Source of the DNA: an uncultured Planctomycetaceae bacterium
GTDB lineage: Bacteria > Planctomycetota > Planctomycetia > Pirellulales > Pirellulaceae
NCBI GenBank assembly: GCA_937967665.1
Contig: CALBSZ010000662.1
Span: 1-9,119 of the forward strand
DNA length: 9,119 nucleotides
Direction: 5' to 3'
Part shown: piece by piece, positions 1 through 6,397 of the stretch
How the letters are laid out: the number at the start of each line of letters is the position of its first letter
How positions within the stretch are numbered: the first letter of the stretch is position 1
Made by a program: the position numbers and the translations under genes
The notes under the pieces: generated by a model
What the model saw: only the letters and a program-made list of their open reading frames with translations
Database searches by the model: none
Told to the model about the DNA's origin: nothing

Positions 1-1355
1 AGCGATTCGATCAGTCCGGCAACGCCCGTCTGCCGCATCATCCCACCAAACGCCCCACCCGCCGCGGTAATCAGAATAATGACGCCGCCGCTGGCGAGCG
101 CCGCTTGCACGGCCGTCGATAGTTCTCGCAGACTGCTGCGTTTCTGCCAGACCAGCGTGGCCATGCCGATCACGGCAGCCATGGTCAACGCGATGTTCTT
201 GTTGCCTAACGTCTTCGCAATCACAAATAAGGTGCTCGATTCCTGCAACCATTGAAGACTGTCGTTCAGCGTTTGCAGGATCGTAAAGCCGGCGATAAAG
301 AAGACGGGCAAAAGGATCGGCAGTAATGCCAGTGCTAGGGGTGGCAGCTCCGATTCATCCCGATTCGCGATGGCCCGGACTTCCTCGAGCGAAAACTCGG
401 CCGATTCGCGGAGCGGTAGCTCATAACGGGCGTTCATGAATCGCGCGAAGCACCAGCCAACCGCGCAGGTAAACACACCGACCAGGCAACCTGCCAGGAT
501 CATGACGCCAATATCCACGCCCAGCGCGTCGGCAACGTACAGCGGACCGGGCGTCGGCGGGACCAGCGAATGTGCCATCGTGCCGCCGATGACGATCGTC
601 AGCACGTACATCAAGTAGTTGCGCCCCGTGCGCAAGCCCAAGGCCTTCCCCAGCGGAATCATCAAGTAAAAGACCGTATCAAAGAACACGGGAATGCCGA
701 GCATGAAGCCGCTGCCGATGAAAGCCAGCGGCGCGCCCCGTTCGCCGACGACTTTCATCGTCGAACGCACGATCCGGTCCGCCGAGCCACTGTCTAGCAG
801 GCACTTCCCGATGATCGCCGCCATGGCAATCAGAATGCCGATACTGGTGCAGGTACTCCCAAACGCGGATGCCACGCGTTCCCCAATTGTCTTCTTGGGA
901 GCGTTCAGCGCAGCCTGCAGCTCCGCCGGAGCGATAACGATCTGCCCGACACGAATGTCGGTGGATCCGCGGACAAATCGTGCCGTGGGATACGCCGGCT
1001 TCTGCGTCGCCGGGTCGACCTGCCAGTCCGATTTGGGCAGCGTGGCAAACACCGCCTTGGGTTCACCCGCAGCCGCGTCGGCTACCGTTTCGTAGACGTG
1101 CACGAGCGACTCGACCGGCGGCTTCGCGTTACTGCCGACATCCATCACCATGCGGACCGTGCCCTCATGATCCTGCACCTGCGTAACCCGATACTTGCGT
1201 TGGGAAATGCCGAACTTCTGGATTTCCGCGGGGGATGTCAGGATCGCCACCACCAAAGCAGCCAAGATGAGGGCTAGGAAAGCATGCAGGCGAACAAACA
1301 GGACGCCGACAATGACAATGGCTACCCCGATGGAAACCACAAATAGAGGATGCAT
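1..1355 (-). CDS. GntP-family permease (gluconate/sugar-acid:H+ symporter type), 3' end cut by window
   Basis: Reading the minus strand from ATG at 1355 gives an open frame of 451 codons that runs off the left edge without a stop. The translation begins MHPLFVVSIGVAIVIVGVLF, two hydrophobic segments fill about residues 4-40, and many further membrane segments follow from about residue 165. The stretch around residues 250-275 (IGGTMAHSLVPPTPGP) matches the conserved GntP-family block with HxxxPPxPGP, and residues 420-440 form the glycine-rich C-terminal segment (ASGGVIILITAAGGAFGG). Family members import gluconate or related sugar acids, or D-serine, across the inner membrane with protons; the substrate cannot be read here. 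Usual family length is about 430-450, but this one is already 451 and still lacks its last helices, because about 110 soluble residues (roughly 42-152) sit between helix 2 and the next conserved part. The start is preceded by a weak GGGAA about 8 bases upstream. The gene is divergent from the cytochrome gene at 1608. Confidence 0.9.
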   Translation of the reverse strand, partial: MHPLFVVSIGVAIVIVGVLFVRLHAFLALILAALVVAILTSPAEIQKFGISQRKYRVTQVQDHEGTVRMVMDVGSNAKPPVESLVHVYETVADAAAGEPKAVFATLPKSDWQVDPATQKPAYPTARFVRGSTDIRVGQIVIAPAELQAALNAPKKTIGERVASAFGSTCTSIGILIAMAAIIGKCLLDSGSADRIVRSTMKVVGERGAPLAFIGSGFMLGIPVFFDTVFYLMIPLGKALGLRTGRNYLMYVLTIVIGGTMAHSLVPPTPGPLYVADALGVDIGVMILAGCLVGVFTCAVGWCFARFMNARYELPLRESAEFSLEEVRAIANRDESELPPLALALLPILLPVFFIAGFTILQTLNDSLQWLQESSTLFVIAKTLGNKNIALTMAAVIGMATLVWQKRSSLRELSTAVQAALASGGVIILITAAGGAFGGMMRQTGVAGLIES

Positions 1356-1607
1356 GGCTTGTTCCCGCGACGTTGAAGGACCGGATCATGGCGTTAGCGT
1401 CTTAGGACGACGCCAAATGGTAGGTCTACCTTGGCGAATTCGAGCGGTTCGCTCAAGAAGAGAACTGGAAAAACCGAAAAAAAAGTCACATAAATCGATT
1501 CTGATGTGTAGTACCGGGAAGGTTTTGCAATACAATAGGGAGTCCTTAAACTTTTTCGTTTTTTGTGTTGTTACTTGAGTTGTTGGCACCCTCTGGAGAA
1601 AGATGGA
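1356..1607. other. Divergent intergenic region between permease and cytochrome genes
   Basis: This 252-base gap must contain the promoters of both divergent genes. It holds a GC-rich inverted repeat nearest the permease (1397-1413, GCGTC/GACGC with a 7-base gap), the stronger inverted repeat at 1411-1436, then an AT-richer stretch (about 1466-1570) more like promoter DNA. TACAAT at 1531-1536 is an acceptable -10 box for the cytochrome gene, but no good -35 box lies 16-18 bases upstream, so I do not call a promoter. No credible gene is seen here on either strand. Confidence 0.5.
1411..1436. promoter_or_regulatory. Inverted repeat, candidate operator or permease leader hairpin
   Basis: CGCCAA (1411-1416) pairs with TTGGCG (1431-1436), and inside it GGTAG (1419-1423) pairs with CTACC (1426-1430). 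The spacer between the inner arms is GT, and a two-base AT bulge at 1417-1418 lies on one side. This gives 11 paired positions in 26 bases. It lies 56-81 bases upstream of the permease start. It could be a dimeric regulator's site controlling one or both divergent genes, or a hairpin in the permease mRNA leader. The pairing is seen directly; the role is inferred. Confidence 0.45.
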
Positions 1608-1880
1608 ATGGGAAAGTTGACTCGCGTTTTGCTGGCAGGCGCGTTCGTGCTGTCCACAGTGGCAACGGCCGATGCGCGTCCGCAGTACAAGAAGGCTTTC
1701 GATGCGCTCTACAGCAAGAAGACGGCGTGCGCTCTTTGTCATCCGAATAAAGAATCGAAGAAGGAGCGAAACGAGTACGGTGATGCCTTGGGAAAAGCCC
1801 TCGGCGAAAAAAACGTCAAGGACGTTGACGCCGTCAACAAGGCGTTGAAAGCCGTCGAAGAGAAGATGCCTAAAGAGTAG
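1608..1880 (+). CDS. Small exported monohaem c-type cytochrome-like protein
   Basis: The product is 90 residues. The start at 1608 is chosen because GGAGA (1595-1599) lies 8 bases upstream and because it yields a clean signal peptide: MGKLTRV, a hydrophobic stretch (LLAGAFVLSTVAT), then a likely cleavage after ADA (about residue 23). A TTG at 1563 would extend the frame by 15 residues, but they spoil the signal peptide. The mature part is Lys/Glu-rich and carries one CxxCH haem-c attachment motif, CALCH, at residues 41-45. The only later Met is residue 87, a possible distal ligand. Haem would be attached covalently outside the cytoplasm. It is smaller than classical cytochromes c (about 100 residues mature), so either a minimal electron carrier or a haem-bearing subunit is possible. 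It is followed by a strong terminator and then the DUF1501 gene. I see no closer named family. Confidence 0.8.
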   Translation: MGKLTRVLLAGAFVLSTVATADARPQYKKAFDALYSKKTACALCHPNKESKKERNEYGDALGKALGEKNVKDVDAVNKALKAVEEKMPKE

Positions 1881-1894
1881 GCTTCCAAAAACAG

Positions 1895-1925
1895 AAGGGT
1901 GAACCAACGCGGTTCACCCTTTTTT
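1895..1925 (+). terminator. Rho-independent terminator after the cytochrome gene
   Basis: A perfect 11-bp stem (AAGGGTGAACC at 1895-1905 with GGTTCACCCTT at 1911-1921), a 5-base loop (AACGC) and a T run through 1925. It starts 14 bases after the cytochrome stop codon. It should end or strongly reduce transcription before the DUF1501 gene, which implies that gene has its own promoter or depends on read-through. Confidence 0.92.
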
Positions 1926-1965
1926 ATAACTTCGTGATCAACAAGTCTCAGCCAGGAGGAACACG

Positions 1966-3369
1966 ATGTTAACGCTACTTGGAAACGGGTGTACCCGCAA
2001 TTGTGAAGGGAAAAGCCGACGGGAATTCCTGCAAGTCGGCGCGCTCGGTTTGGGCGGATTGACGCTGCCGAGCCTGTTGGCGGCTCGAGCCTCAGCGGCC
2101 TCCCGCGGCAGTTACGTCCGCGACAAATCGGTTGTTCTGTTGTTCCTGCAAGGCGGCCCGACTCATATTGAGACCTTTGATCCCAAGATGACCGCGCCGA
2201 CTGAAAACCGCGCGATGTTCGGCGAGGTCAAGACTTCGATCCCCGGCGTCACGTTCGGCAGTCATTTTCCCCGCCTGGCGAGTCTGGCGGATCGCCTGGC
2301 CGTCATTCGTTCGTTCAGTCACGGCAACAGCAATCACGCTTCGGCCTCGGCCATGGTCGCTGCCGGAGGCAACGATACCAAAGCCACCATGGGCACGCTT
2401 TATTCGCGCGTGGCCGGCGCTGCCAACGAAGCATCGGGCATTCCGAACAACGTGTTGCTGCCTCCCCCCGCCGTCGGCGACGAATTCAAAAAACTCGGCG
2501 GTGCCGTGGATCGCGTCAATTCCGTGGGGACGCTGAGCAAGGCGTACCAGGCGTTTGATCCCAGCGGAGGCGGACAGGTCCTGGAAAACATGAAGCTGCG
2601 TGTCGCGCAGCAACGGCTCGACGACCGCCAGGCGCTGCTGGGCGATCTGGATCGCATCCAGCGGGAAATCGATGCCACCGGAGTGCTTGATGGCGCGGAC
2701 CGCTTCCAGCAGCAAGCGTTCGACGTGGTCATCGGTGGTGTCGGCGAGGCATTCAATCTGGCTCAAGAAGATCCGCGGCTGGTGGCCCGCTACGACACGG
2801 GCGAGTTCAAGATCCCCCGGTACCTGCAGAAGAAAAAAGACAATGTCCCGCGGCAATCTCCAATTGCACTCGGCAAACAAATGCTTATGGCGCGACGTCT
2901 GGTCGAAGCCGGTTGCGGATTCGTCACGGTTACCAGCGCTGGTTGGGACATGCACGGCAACGCCTTTGGAATCAACGACGGCATGCCGCTGCTGGGACCT
3001 GCGGTCGACAAGGCCGTCAGCGCTTTCCTGGAAGACCTCGATTCGCGAGGAATGTCCGACGACGTACTGCTGATCATCACCGGGGAGTTCGGTCGCACGC
3101 CGAAAATCAACAACAAGGGAGGCCGCGATCATTGGGGCAATCTCTGTACCCTGGCCCTGGCCGGCGGCGGCCTGCGTATGGGACAGGTCGTGGGCGGCTC
3201 CGATCGAACCGCATCCCGGCCAGCCAAAGACCCCGTTTCGGTTCGGGACCTGATGGCCACCACGATGAATGTCCTGTTCAACGTCGGTGAACTCCGCATC
3301 GCACCCGGAATTCCGGACGATATCGCGCGTAACATCACCAGCGGCGTCCCCATCGGGCAGCTTGTCTGA
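1966..3369 (+). CDS. DUF1501 family protein with Tat-type leader
   Basis: The product is 467 residues. ATG at 1966 is preceded by AGGAGG (1954-1959), 6 bases away, a very strong Shine-Dalgarno. The N-terminus carries a twin-arginine motif SRREFLQVG (residues 17-25) followed by a hydrophobic stretch ending at ARASA (about residue 44), so the protein is probably exported folded by Tat. DUF1501 hallmarks follow: VVLLFLQGGPTHIETFDPK (about 56-74), GWDMHG (326-331), GEFGRTP (373-379) and GRDHWG (386-391). These Asp/His/Glu-rich blocks place it in the alkaline-phosphatase/sulfatase-like fold group and are likely metal-binding; the family's reaction is not established. Planctomycetes have many DUF1501 genes, usually beside a DUF1549/DUF1553 cytochrome-c-domain partner. 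No such partner is seen here, only the small cytochrome upstream, separated by a terminator. Length and motifs look intact. Confidence 0.93.
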   Translation: MLTLLGNGCTRNCEGKSRREFLQVGALGLGGLTLPSLLAARASAASRGSYVRDKSVVLLFLQGGPTHIETFDPKMTAPTENRAMFGEVKTSIPGVTFGSHFPRLASLADRLAVIRSFSHGNSNHASASAMVAAGGNDTKATMGTLYSRVAGAANEASGIPNNVLLPPPAVGDEFKKLGGAVDRVNSVGTLSKAYQAFDPSGGGQVLENMKLRVAQQRLDDRQALLGDLDRIQREIDATGVLDGADRFQQQAFDVVIGGVGEAFNLAQEDPRLVARYDTGEFKIPRYLQKKKDNVPRQSPIALGKQMLMARRLVEAGCGFVTVTSAGWDMHGNAFGINDGMPLLGPAVDKAVSAFLEDLDSRGMSDDVLLIITGEFGRTPKINNKGGRDHWGNLCTLALAGGGLRMGQVVGGSDRTASRPAKDPVSVRDLMATTMNVLFNVGELRIAPGIPDDIARNITSGVPIGQLV

Positions 3370-3585
3370 ACCAGAGCTTGGTGACAACTGAATCTTGGGG
3401 TGGCACGGCTCCGTCCATGCATTTCGTCAGCTAAACTCAGAGTCGGCCACCAAGCATACGAAGCACCCGATGGGCCGTTCGGGTTTGGGTACCTGCCCTC
3501 TTTTTCGCGACCCTTCTTGAAGGTGTGATCTTCAAGAGCTTGCGATCGATTCGAAACGTTGTTTTTCGGCGACGAAAGCAAAATC
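3370..3585. other. Intergenic region with several inverted repeats, no credible gene
   Basis: Three inverted repeats are visible. GCTTGGTG (3376-3383) pairs with CACCAAGC (3448-3455) at long range, and GGTGGC (3399-3404) can compete by pairing with GCCACC (3446-3451). ACCCGA (3465-3470) pairs with TCGGGT (3479-3484) around an 8-base loop. TCTTGAAG (3515-3522) pairs with CTTCAAGA (3530-3537) around a 7-base loop. None is followed by a proper T run on either strand. They may act as 3'-end structures for the DUF1501 mRNA and for the minus-strand peptide gene that converges on them, or be a dispersed repeat. Frames through here on both strands lack start signals and family features. Confidence 0.5.
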
Positions 3586-3732
3586 TCACAAAGTCACCCA
3601 GCCACCTCCACACCCCCCAGAAATCTGCTCCGGAACCGTGAGCGTCTTCTCACTCGGGTCGCCCGTTCCGAAGTCGGTATGTGAAAACAATTGGTCAAAT
3701 ACTTTCCGCAATGTTTTTTTTTCTTGCTCCAT
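3586..3732 (-). CDS. Candidate small Gly-Gly leader peptide (RiPP-precursor-like), unconfirmed
   Basis: A minus-strand frame from ATG at 3732 encodes 48 residues. Its first half is charged and potentially helical (EQEKKTLRKVFDQLF), then comes a linker, then TLTVPEQISGG followed by CGGGWVTL and a stop. The order of helical leader, L/T-x-x-E-x-I-S-GG and a short Cys/Gly/Trp-rich tail resembles double-glycine leaders of bacteriocins and other RiPP precursors, where cleavage follows GG; the core would then be only 8 residues. Against it: no clear Shine-Dalgarno upstream, an in-frame ATG further up (3870) that gives a longer but less sensible 94-residue product, and no modifying enzyme, peptidase or ABC exporter in the window. 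An A9 run at codons 4-7 could slip. Not recognised as a named family; it could be a chance frame. Confidence 0.35.
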   Translation of the reverse strand: MEQEKKTLRKVFDQLFSHTDFGTGDPSEKTLTVPEQISGGCGGGWVTL

Positions 3733-3999
3733 GTGATTTAGGTCGTTACTCTGAAAGAATGGCTTAGAATAAGTGCATAACTCGACGCTTTTGCATTGAC
3801 ACATTTCAGCACTTCGGCAGGGTGCTACATCCACCGTGATCACACTTGCAAGCCAAGTAGAGCATACCATGGTACATCGTGTTGCTGCGCGCGTCCCGGC
3901 ACAGCGAAGGTGGCTTGCCTATTCGCCGGAAAGTGCGAGCCGCCAATGTCGAGACCTATCGTTAACCTGTCATCAATATAACGAACAGGAGAATCTCTG
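3733..3999. other. Intergenic / 5' region of the repeat-protein gene
   Basis: This 267-base stretch lies between the start of the minus-strand peptide and the start of the plus-strand repeat protein, so it would hold two divergent promoters if both are genes. TTGACA at 3796-3801 and TAGAAT at 3765-3770 are good single hexamers, but neither has a partner at proper spacing. The only firm element is AGGAGA at 3987-3992, the ribosome binding site for the gene at 4000. A short plus-strand frame here (3796-3981) is Cys-rich and without family features, and I do not call it. Confidence 0.4.
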
Positions 4000-6273
4000 A
4001 TGCAACACCGACGCCGCCAACAACGAAATCGATCACGCCTCAATTCCGCTTGCCACCGGCCTGGCTGTGAATCGTTAGAACAACGTCATCTGCTAACCAC
4101 GTCCCTTGTGGCCGACATCAACCCGGGTAGCTCCAGCGGCGCCCCCGACTACTTGGCTGTCTTCAACAATGAGCTTTACTTTCACGCAGACGATGGAGGA
4201 GGCCTGGGAACTGAATTGTGGAAGTACGACGGTTCCAACCCGCCGACGCTGGTAGCGGACATGAATTCGGGCAGCAACGGAAGCGATCCCGAGTTTCTAG
4301 CCGTGTTCAACAACGCGCTTTATTTCAGTGCGGACGACGGTAGCAGCGTCGGTGCTGAACTGTGGAAATACGACGGTACCAACCCACCCTCCGTGGTGGC
4401 CGATATTAACCCGCTCGCAAGCAGTAGTACCGCTCACCTGGCGGTCTTCAACAATGAGCTCTATTTCAGTGCATTCCATCCCAGCTACGGCACTGAGCTA
4501 TGGAAGTACGATGGCACCAACGCCACCTTAGTGGCCGACATCCGCTCGAACGGCGGCAGTAGCCCTGATTACTTGACGGTCTTCAACAACGAGCTTTACT
4601 TTGGCGCGACCGACGGTATCTTCGGCCGTGAACTGTGGAATTACGACGGCACCAATCCTCCAAGTCGAGTGTCGGATATCGCGCTTTTTGGGGACAGCAG
4701 CAATCCTGACTACCTGACCGTTTTCAACAACGAGCTCTACTTTCACGCAGACGATGGGGGCACGGGAATTGAGCTTTGGAAATACGATGGAACGATGACC
4801 AGCCTGGTGTCCGATATTCGCGCGGGAAGCAGCAGTAGCGAGCCAGACTATTTGACGGTCTTCGACAACGACTTGTATTTTCACGCCAACGACGGGAGCG
4901 GCAGCGGCACCGAATTGTACAAGTACGATGGCACGAACGTCAGCTTGGTGGCCGATATAAACGTGGGTAGCGGCAGCAGCCACCCAGATTTCCTGACCGC
5001 CTACAATAATGAGCTCTACTTCGGTGCCGACGACGGCAGTGGCACCTTTGGTATCGAGCTGTACAAGTATTCGCTTCCCAATTCGGCACCCACCGATATC
5101 ATCCTCGACAGTACCTCGGTCTTGGAAGACGAACATGCAGGTACGGTAGTGGGAAACCTGGTAGCCGCCGATATTGACCCGGGTGACACGCATACGTTTG
5201 CCTTGGTCGCGGGTGCGGGAGATACGGACAACGCATCCTTCCAGGTCGTTGGTTCAGAACTGCAGTCGACCACCAGCTTCGACTTCGAAAGTAAATCCAG
5301 TTACAGCATCCGACTGCAAGTCACCGATAGCGCGGGAGGAATGTTTGAGAAACAATTCGCCATCAACGTGACCGACGTGGCAGAACAATCCGTGTTCATC
5401 AACGGCGACGGCAATCTACAAGTGGAAGGGATGGCGGGGACCGACGAGATCATCATCGCGGCCGCCAACGGTGGACGCGTTTCCGCCAGGTTCAACGGCA
5501 CCACCTACACACTCGCCCCCAGCGGCAACACCATTGTCATCAACGCCCACGACGGAGAAAACACGATCGTTGTGGCAGGCAACCTGGTCGATTTCAATAC
5601 CATCATCACGACCACTGGCAACGGTCGCAACTACGTGGCCGGTGGCGGCGGAGGTGATTCGGTCACTACCGGCGCGGGGGACGACACGATCCTGACCAGC
5701 GCTGGTAACGATACCATCAGCAGCGGTGGCGGCGACGATAAGGTCGACGCCGGCAGCGGCGATGAGAAGCTTGATACCAGCGACGGGAGCGACAGCGTCG
5801 TGGGCGGTAGCGGAAACGATACGATCCGCGGGGGTGCCGGCGCCGATTTGATTGCCGGGGGCGACGGCGACGACGTGCTGCTGGGCGAGGCGGGAGATGA
5901 TGTGATGTCCGGAGGAGACGGCAACGATGTCATGGTCGGCGGTGACGACGCCGATCAGTTGCACGGCCGCCTGGGGAACGATCTGATCATCGGCGGGATG
6001 GGCGGCGACAACCTGCAAGGAAACGCCGAAAACGACCTGTTGATTTCGGGCGAAACAGATGACAATGACGATCCGGACACGTTGCGGCTGGCGCTGGCCG
6101 AGTGGCAATCCAACAACCTGAGCATCCCATCGCAACTGCTCACCACGGCCCTCAGCCCTGACGGGGCCGCCGATGGCGTGAACGGTCACGAAGGCGCCGA
6201 CTTCCATGTCGTCGACGCCTCGGACAACAATTTCCGCCTGACCGCCGGCGACAACGTCCAGATCGTTACGTGA
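4000..6273 (+). CDS. Large exported repeat protein: seven ELWKYDG repeats, cadherin-like domain, RTX calcium-binding repeats
   Basis: The product is 757 residues, started at 4000 by AGGAGA 7 bases upstream. Residues 1-34 are basic and polar and end in CESLEQRHLLT, a LEPR-XLL-type N-terminal motif typical of large planctomycete surface proteins; there is no classical hydrophobic signal peptide. Residues 35-357 are seven repeats of about 45 residues, each with LVADI, a Ser/Gly loop, YLxVFNNELYF, an Asp/Gly loop and ELWKYDGTN. Residues about 362-463 are a cadherin-like domain (APTDIILD..., DIDPGD, FDFE, LQVTDSAG, INVTDV). A beta-rich linker runs to about 547, then RTX-type GGxGxDxLx nonapeptides to about 684, then a short tail ending VDASDNNFRLTAGDNVQIVT. 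The acidic repeats should bind calcium outside the cell. Likely roles are adhesion or a cell-surface matrix; no enzyme domain is seen. It appears to be a single-gene unit. Confidence 0.9.
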   Translation: MQHRRRQQRNRSRLNSACHRPGCESLEQRHLLTTSLVADINPGSSSGAPDYLAVFNNELYFHADDGGGLGTELWKYDGSNPPTLVADMNSGSNGSDPEFLAVFNNALYFSADDGSSVGAELWKYDGTNPPSVVADINPLASSSTAHLAVFNNELYFSAFHPSYGTELWKYDGTNATLVADIRSNGGSSPDYLTVFNNELYFGATDGIFGRELWNYDGTNPPSRVSDIALFGDSSNPDYLTVFNNELYFHADDGGTGIELWKYDGTMTSLVSDIRAGSSSSEPDYLTVFDNDLYFHANDGSGSGTELYKYDGTNVSLVADINVGSGSSHPDFLTAYNNELYFGADDGSGTFGIELYKYSLPNSAPTDIILDSTSVLEDEHAGTVVGNLVAADIDPGDTHTFALVAGAGDTDNASFQVVGSELQSTTSFDFESKSSYSIRLQVTDSAGGMFEKQFAINVTDVAEQSVFINGDGNLQVEGMAGTDEIIIAAANGGRVSARFNGTTYTLAPSGNTIVINAHDGENTIVVAGNLVDFNTIITTTGNGRNYVAGGGGGDSVTTGAGDDTILTSAGNDTISSGGGDDKVDAGSGDEKLDTSDGSDSVVGGSGNDTIRGGAGADLIAGGDGDDVLLGEAGDDVMSGGDGNDVMVGGDDADQLHGRLGNDLIIGGMGGDNLQGNAENDLLISGETDDNDDPDTLRLALAEWQSNNLSIPSQLLTTALSPDGAADGVNGHEGADFHVVDASDNNFRLTAGDNVQIVT
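4102..5070 (+). repeat. Seven tandem ELWKYDG-type repeats (probable seven-bladed beta-propeller)
   Basis: Coding repeats at residues 35-357. The ELWxYDG signatures end near residues 78, 126, 172, 217, 264, 311 and 357. Repeats 1-5 have ELW, repeats 6-7 ELY, and repeat 4 has ELWNYDG. The last repeat loses DGTN and reads into SLPNSAPTD, closing the array. Seven units of about 45 residues, each with four likely strands, fit a closed propeller (inferred). At the DNA level repeats 1 and 5 share a 20-base identical stretch starting at TACTTTCACG, which suggests internal duplication or gene conversion. Confidence 0.85.
5641..6051 (+). repeat. RTX-type (haemolysin-type) calcium-binding nonapeptide array
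   Basis: About 15 consecutive nine-residue units of the GGxGxDxLx pattern at residues about 548-684. Good examples are GGSGNDTIR, GGAGADLIA, GGDGDDVLL and GGDGNDVMV; degenerate ones are AGSGDEKLD, TSDGSDSVV and GNAENDLLI near the ends. In RTX proteins such units form a parallel beta-roll that folds on binding calcium outside the cell. The matching GGC/GAC-rich DNA repeats make the antisense strand look open, which explains a long false frame there. Confidence 0.9.
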
Positions 6274-6305
6274 CATAGGCCGACCACGAACGACCACTAT
6301 TTCAC

Positions 6306-6333
6306 TAGACATTCACTGCAGATCCGGTATACT
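6306..6333 (+). promoter_or_regulatory. Sigma70-like promoter for the gene at 6398
   Basis: TAGACA (6306-6311, one mismatch to TTGACA), a 16-base spacer, and TATACT (6328-6333, one mismatch to TATAAT). It lies in the gap after the repeat-protein stop (6273), with predicted transcription start near 6340 and about 58 bases of leader before the chosen start. This suggests the downstream gene is transcribed on its own. Confidence 0.5.
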
Positions 6334-6397
6334 CCGAAAGTATCCATGCGTGGTGACTACCTGCGTGACTTACTATCGGCAAATGCTGGAGACCATC

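Noticed and set aside
1516..1536. Possible sigma54 promoter (GG ... TTGCA) upstream of the cytochrome gene
   Set aside because: The GG to GC spacing is one base off the required 10 and the -24 element lacks TGGCAC.
1386..1907. 173-codon minus-strand frame spanning the cytochrome gene and its terminator
   Set aside because: It runs through a perfect terminator and opposite a signal-peptide/CxxCH protein; no family features.
2092..3387. 431-codon open frame on the minus strand opposite DUF1501
   Set aside because: It mirrors a well-supported gene with clear family motifs; its translation is His/Arg/Asp-rich without domains, and it has no ribosome binding site.
3129..3581. 150-codon minus-strand frame covering the end of DUF1501 and the following gap
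   Set aside because: More than half is antisense to DUF1501, it crosses several hairpins, and it shows no domain.
3796..3831. TTGACA with a downstream TACATC as a promoter for the gene at 4000
   Set aside because: The spacer is 24 bases, too long for sigma70; no alternative -10 at 16-18 bases.
3796..3981. 61-codon Cys-rich plus-strand frame upstream of the repeat protein
   Set aside because: No ribosome binding site, no recognisable motif, and it lies where the downstream gene's leader should be.
5416..6312. 298-codon minus-strand frame opposite the RTX region
   Set aside because: Produced by the GGC/GAC repeats of the sense strand; the translation is a low-complexity Val/Ala/Gly repeat.
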